Of a DNA stretch of 9,180 nucleotides, positions 6,918-9,180 are shown piece after piece (position 1 is the first letter of the stretch; every line of letters starts with the position of its first letter). Under the pieces are notes generated by a model. That model worked only from the letters and a program-made list of their open reading frames with translations, was not told the origin of the DNA and did no database searches. The stretch comes from Salinicoccus sp. UBA3372 (GTDB lineage: Bacteria; Bacillota; Bacilli; Staphylococcales; Salinicoccaceae). Location: assembly GCA_002360325.1 (NCBI GenBank), contig DEQG01000089.1, positions 1-9,180 on the forward strand. Reading direction: 5' to 3'. The position numbers were made by a program, and so were the translations under genes.

Positions 6918-7856
6918 TTAATTTCTTCTTACTTTTTTGAATAATAGTACGAATAAACTGATTAAAGCAAACACGATGCCGGTGCCGATCAATGTCCAGT
7001 CCATGGAACTTAAAGAACCGGTTTCTGCCGCCATCACATCTTCATCCGTTTCAACAGGTTCAGGCGTTTCTTCTGCGGCTTCCTCTACTGCCGCTTCCTC
7101 TTCTTCCACTTCTATCAGATTGATTTTCAACCCTCTTTTGCTGCGGTCTGTCACTTCCAATTCAACCGTTGACTCGGAGACTTCATAATCTTCAGTCGGT
7201 TTTATTTCTATCTCATGACTGCCTGAAGGTACTTCCTCGAATAAAAACCTGCCGTCTTCATCCGTTGTCACACTCTCTTCATCAATAGATCCACCGCTCA
7301 GTGTGAGTTCGATATCACTGACGCCTTCGCCCGCTTCATCAACCGTTTTTCCTGAAATGGAGAATGCCTCGGAATCCAAAGTGTTCACATCGACAGATGG
7401 TTCAGGTTCAACCGGTTCTTCAATCACCGGCACTTCTTCAACGGGTTCTTCAATGACAGGCTCTTCATACTCAGGTTCGACGGGCTCTTCGATGACCGGC
7501 TCCTCCTGGACAGGTTCTTCATACTGTTCTGCCGGTTCCTGCTGCTCCCAGTTGCCGTCGTTATTATTGTAGCTATCATCATTATAATCGTCATAATTGT
7601 TGTTGTTATTGTTCCAATCGCTGCTGCCGTTATCATATGACTGTTCCGGTTCTGTCCAGTCATCCTCTCCGGAAGGCTCCGAATAATCATTCTGCTGTTG
7701 TTCCTGATTCTCATTTAATGACTCATTTTGCTCTTGAGTATTTTCATTATTGAAATTCTGGCCGGGCTGCAGTGTATTTGCCATTACACCCGCCGGTAAT
7801 AATACTAATACAAGACTGGATATTATAAAAAGCAGTTTAAACTTGATGATCCCCAC
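6918..7856 (-). CDS. Membrane-anchored cell-surface protein with acidic repeats, a CnaB/carboxypeptidase-regulatory-like domain and degenerate sorting signal
   Basis: I do not recognise a named gene. The 312-aa product has a signal peptide (about 1-26, probable cleavage after GVMA). A Gln/Asn/Glu-rich segment (27-66) and an Asn/Asp tract (82-102, six consecutive N) follow. Next come acidic proline repeats built on EEPVIEEPV (113-153). One beta-sandwich domain (about 166-248: ISGKTVDEAGEGVSDIEL ... TTDEDGRFLFEEVPSGSHEI) resembles carboxypeptidase-regulatory or CnaB folds. A Glu/Ala linker (249-274), AAETG (276-280), a membrane helix (288-306) and tail KKVRRN complete it. The end looks like a sortase signal with LP replaced by AA. 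The start is unclear. GTG at 7856 lies one base after GGAGG, too close for normal initiation. An ATC at 7850 is correctly spaced and would give a conventional signal peptide. It follows the ABC ATPase gene by 51 bp and may be co-transcribed. Substrate or partner unknown; an adhesin or wall-spanning role is inference. Confidence 0.85.
   Translation of the reverse strand: MGIIKFKLLFIISSLVLVLLPAGVMANTLQPGQNFNNENTQEQNESLNENQEQQQNDYSEPSGEDDWTEPEQSYDNGSSDWNNNNNNYDDYNDDSYNNNDGNWEQQEPAEQYEEPVQEEPVIEEPVEPEYEEPVIEEPVEEVPVIEEPVEPEPSVDVNTLDSEAFSISGKTVDEAGEGVSDIELTLSGGSIDEESVTTDEDGRFLFEEVPSGSHEIEIKPTEDYEVSESTVELEVTDRSKRGLKINLIEVEEEEAAVEEAAEETPEPVETDEDVMAAETGSLSSMDWTLIGTGIVFALISLFVLLFKKVRRN
7398..7520 (-). 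repeat. In-frame acidic repeat, EEPVIEEPVE type, within the surface protein
   Basis: Residues 113-153 consist of EEPVQEEPVIEEPVEPEY, then EEPVIEEPVEEV, then PVIEEPVEPEP. The core EEPVIEEPV or PVIEEPVE recurs three times, and the DNA copies (GGTTCTTCAAT/GGCTCTTCGAT on the plus strand) are similar but not identical. Such Pro-Glu-rich repeats usually form extended stalks that project a domain from the wall. Copy number may vary between strains. Confidence 0.75.
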
Positions 7857-7874
7857 TCCTCCATTAAGTTGTAC

Positions 7875-7883
7875 ATTATCACA
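7875..7883 (-). promoter_or_regulatory. Weak candidate promoter for the surface-protein gene
   Basis: Minus strand TGTGATAAT resembles an extended -10 (TG, one base, then GATAAT, 5 of 6). No matching -35 is visible. The implied start would leave a leader of only a few bases before GGAGG, which argues against it. No terminator separates this gene from the ABC ATPase upstream, so read-through transcription is the alternative. Confidence 0.2.
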
Positions 7884-7907
7884 TTAAATATAACATAAAA
7901 TGTATGT

Positions 7908-8693
7908 TTATTTACTGGAAATCGATAGCCACGGACGTTTATTTTCCCAATGGACTTTTACAGGAGTTTTGTATATATCACTTAAATTTTCCGATGTCAG
8001 AACATCCTCTTTCTTACCGCTGTAGACAGCTTCTCCATCTTTCATCAGCAATACATGGGTGATGACATCTGTAATCTCTTCAATATGATGGGTGACATAG
8101 ATCAGATGGCTTTTACGCTCTTTGATATTCTCTGTAATCCCGAGCACGTCTTCTCGCGATAATATATCGAGACCTGAACACGGTTCATCCAGTATGAGAA
8201 GATCCGGCTCGGTCATCAGTGCACGTCCGATGATCGCACGTCTTTTTTCACCCTGGGATAACGTTCTGTAATACTTGCCATGCAAATAATCCAGTCTCAG
8301 ATCTGCCATTATGCCTTCCGCCTTCTCACGGTCTTCATCAGTCACTTCCTGATATATGCCAAATGAAGAAAACTTGCCGCTCAGCACAATGTCTTCGACG
8401 GTCTGATTATTCAATGTTGCATCGAATCTTTCCAGTGCTGTTGAAACTACACCGATTCTTTTGCGCATTTCCGGAATGCTCGCTTTGCCAAAAGTCGTGT
8501 CGAGTATCGTGACATCACCCATCGTCGGATAATTATAACCTGTCACAATGTTGAGCAATGAGGTCTTTCCCGATCCGTTCAGCCCCAGGACCGCCCAATG
8601 TTCACCATTGTTTACCGTCCAGTTGATATCCTTTAAAATTTCCTGTCCGCCTTTGATCCATTTAACATCTTCTATATTAATAATCTTATCCAT
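7908..8693 (-). CDS. ABC transporter ATP-binding protein, YlmA/ModF-like (COG1119-type)
   Basis: This 261-aa protein is a single nucleotide-binding domain. It has Walker A GLNGSGKT (37-44), signature LSQGE (145-149), Walker B LLILDEP (165-171), D-loop SGLD (173-176) and H-loop His202 in VTHH. The signature context LSQGEKRRAIIGRALM and the Q-loop region reading RIGVVSTALE (79-88), where Gln is expected, resemble the YlmA/ModF group, whose substrates are poorly known. No membrane subunit is encoded beside it, so it may pair with a distant permease or have a non-transport role. I chose ATG at 8693, preceded by GGAGTG at 8 bases. The longer in-frame reading to 8804 would run across the upstream terminator and into the lipoprotein gene. 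It probably has its own promoter at 8715-8744. The surface-protein gene follows without a terminator. Confidence 0.9.
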   Translation of the reverse strand: MDKIINIEDVKWIKGGQEILKDINWTVNNGEHWAVLGLNGSGKTSLLNIVTGYNYPTMGDVTILDTTFGKASIPEMRKRIGVVSTALERFDATLNNQTVEDIVLSGKFSSFGIYQEVTDEDREKAEGIMADLRLDYLHGKYYRTLSQGEKRRAIIGRALMTEPDLLILDEPCSGLDILSREDVLGITENIKERKSHLIYVTHHIEEITDVITHVLLMKDGEAVYSGKKEDVLTSENLSDIYKTPVKVHWENKRPWLSISSK

Positions 8694-8714
8694 ATGTATC
8701 ACTCCAGTTAGATG

Positions 8715-8744
8715 TTTATACCTATCATAGTCGTTTTTATGCAA
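8715..8744 (-). promoter_or_regulatory. Candidate promoter of the ABC ATPase gene
   Basis: Minus strand TTGCAT (8744-8739) and TATAAA (8720-8715) are 18 bases apart, giving a leader of about 15 nt before the ATG at 8693. The -35 overlaps the T-run of the preceding terminator. The same -35 hexamer is used in the SRP RNA promoter candidate. Both hexamers depart from consensus. Confidence 0.4.
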
Positions 8745-8772
8745 AAAAAGAAGACAGGAGGTCCCTGTCTTC
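8743..8772 (-). terminator. Rho-independent terminator of the DUF1307 lipoprotein gene
   Basis: On the minus strand GAAGACAGG pairs perfectly with CCTGTCTTC around a 5-base loop and is followed by seven T (8749-8743). It starts 9 bp after the stop codon at 8782 and marks the end of that transcription unit. Confidence 0.9.
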
Positions 8773-8781
8773 AAAAATTTA

Positions 8782-9180
8782 TCATTCACCTTCAGCCAGT
8801 TCATAGCCTGAGTTCAATAATTGCTCTTCAGACTGTTCCATACTGATGAATTGCGCTTCATTCGCTTCTTCATCAAATTCAGCACCTTCAAGGCTGGAAA
8901 TCTCTGAAATTTCCGCGACGGTGTAATCCACTTCCAGTGTTTCAACGATACCTTCATCATCATATTCGATGTTGTGCTCAACACCGTCCACACTTTCATA
9001 ATCTGCCGCTTCCTGTTCGAGCAGCTCCCTTGCCTGTTCTTCGTCTTCTACACCAAGCGCCTCGTAAGTAATATCACTTTCCGAAGTCTGTCTCTGAACT
9101 TCATCATCTATATGGTAATAGACAAGTTCGTTAACAAACCCTTCTTCTTCAAGAACGAAAGTTTTTGACTGCTCCTCACC
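8782..9180 (-). CDS. DUF1307/YehR-like lipoprotein, C-terminal part (gene begins outside the window)
   Basis: The open frame runs from the window edge to the stop at 8784-8782, giving 132 residues. It matches the remembered pattern of DUF1307 (YehR-like) lipoproteins. SKTFVLEEEGFVNELVYYH is followed by QTSESDITYEALGVEDEEQA, then GVEHNIEYDDEGIVETLEVDY and a closing MEQSEEQLLNSGYEL. The family is secreted, lipid-anchored and of unknown function. The signal peptide and lipobox cysteine would lie upstream of base 9180 and cannot be checked. This copy is strikingly acidic, which could fit a salt-tolerant host. An in-frame GTG at 8991 is internal, not a start, because homologous sequence continues upstream. 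It ends in its own terminator, so it is transcriptionally separate from the ABC gene. Confidence 0.8.
   Translation of the reverse strand, partial: GEEQSKTFVLEEEGFVNELVYYHIDDEVQRQTSESDITYEALGVEDEEQARELLEQEAADYESVDGVEHNIEYDDEGIVETLEVDYTVAEISEISSLEGAEFDEEANEAQFISMEQSEEQLLNSGYELAEGE

Noticed and set aside
7352..7354. Lys170 and Asn246 of the surface protein as an intramolecular isopeptide pair
   Set aside because: The spacing is roughly CnaB-like, but the strand pattern fits a carboxypeptidase-regulatory fold better and no matching catalytic acid could be identified, so the claim is unsupported.
7398..7520. Repeats as a CRISPR or noncoding array
   Set aside because: The units are short, unequal, in-frame protein repeats without spacers.
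7424..7714. Arg/Met/Ile-rich 96-residue frame on the minus strand
   Set aside because: It is a frame-shifted shadow of the low-complexity part of the surface-protein gene.
8694..8804. 37-residue N-terminal extension of the ABC ATPase
   Set aside because: It would cross the lipoprotein terminator and overlap the lipoprotein gene. The ATG at 8693 has a ribosome site and begins right before the conserved domain.
8782..8991. 69-residue protein starting at GTG 8991
   Set aside because: The frame stays open to the window edge and the upstream residues match the DUF1307 pattern, so this GTG is an internal Val codon.

Overview
The window is a chromosomal segment of a low-to-moderate-GC Firmicute, most likely a member of the Staphylococcaceae; the Jeotgalicoccus/Salinicoccus side of the family is a guess from base composition and protein flavour. 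The main reason is gene order. Trehalose genes treP-treC-treR, then SRP RNA, dnaX, ybaB and recR all lie on one strand, an order I recall from staphylococci, and scr-dnaX-yaaK-recR is the classical Bacillales order. Every gene I can support is on the minus strand, so transcription runs from high to low coordinates.

In order of transcription: (a) 9180-8782 is the C-terminal part of a DUF1307/YehR-like lipoprotein gene, closed by a strong terminator at 8743-8772. (b) 8693-7908 is a stand-alone ABC ATPase of the YlmA/ModF type with no permease gene beside it. After 51 bp comes 7856-6918, a cell-surface protein. It has a signal peptide, an Asn/Asp-rich tract, an EEPVIEEPV repeat, one carboxypeptidase-regulatory/CnaB-like beta-sandwich and a C-terminal membrane anchor, where the expected LPxTG motif is replaced by AAETG. 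A strong hairpin terminator at 6803-6840 ends this unit. (c) 6679-2792 is the trehalose operon: PTS EIIBC transporter (treP), trehalose-6-phosphate hydrolase (treC) and GntR/UTRA repressor (treR). Two TreR-operator-like palindromes and a cre-like site tile the treP leader.

(d) 2750-2476 is the long Bacillus-type SRP RNA with its own promoter and terminator. (e) 2366-1 is the dnaX-ybaB-recR operon, with recR cut by the window edge. TreP imports trehalose as trehalose-6-phosphate, TreC splits it to glucose and glucose-6-phosphate, and TreR most likely represses until trehalose-6-phosphate accumulates. DnaX loads the DNA polymerase clamp, while YbaB and RecR are nucleoid-associated and recombination-repair proteins.

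I found no insertion sequence, prophage, CRISPR array, tRNA or rRNA, and no evidence for a wholly new system. The most unusual spots are the surface protein (non-standard start context and degenerate sorting signal), the composite operator region upstream of treP, and the apparently terminator-less treR/SRP RNA junction. No gene-free stretch exceeds 300 bp apart from the treR-dnaX interval, which is filled by the SRP RNA and its signals.
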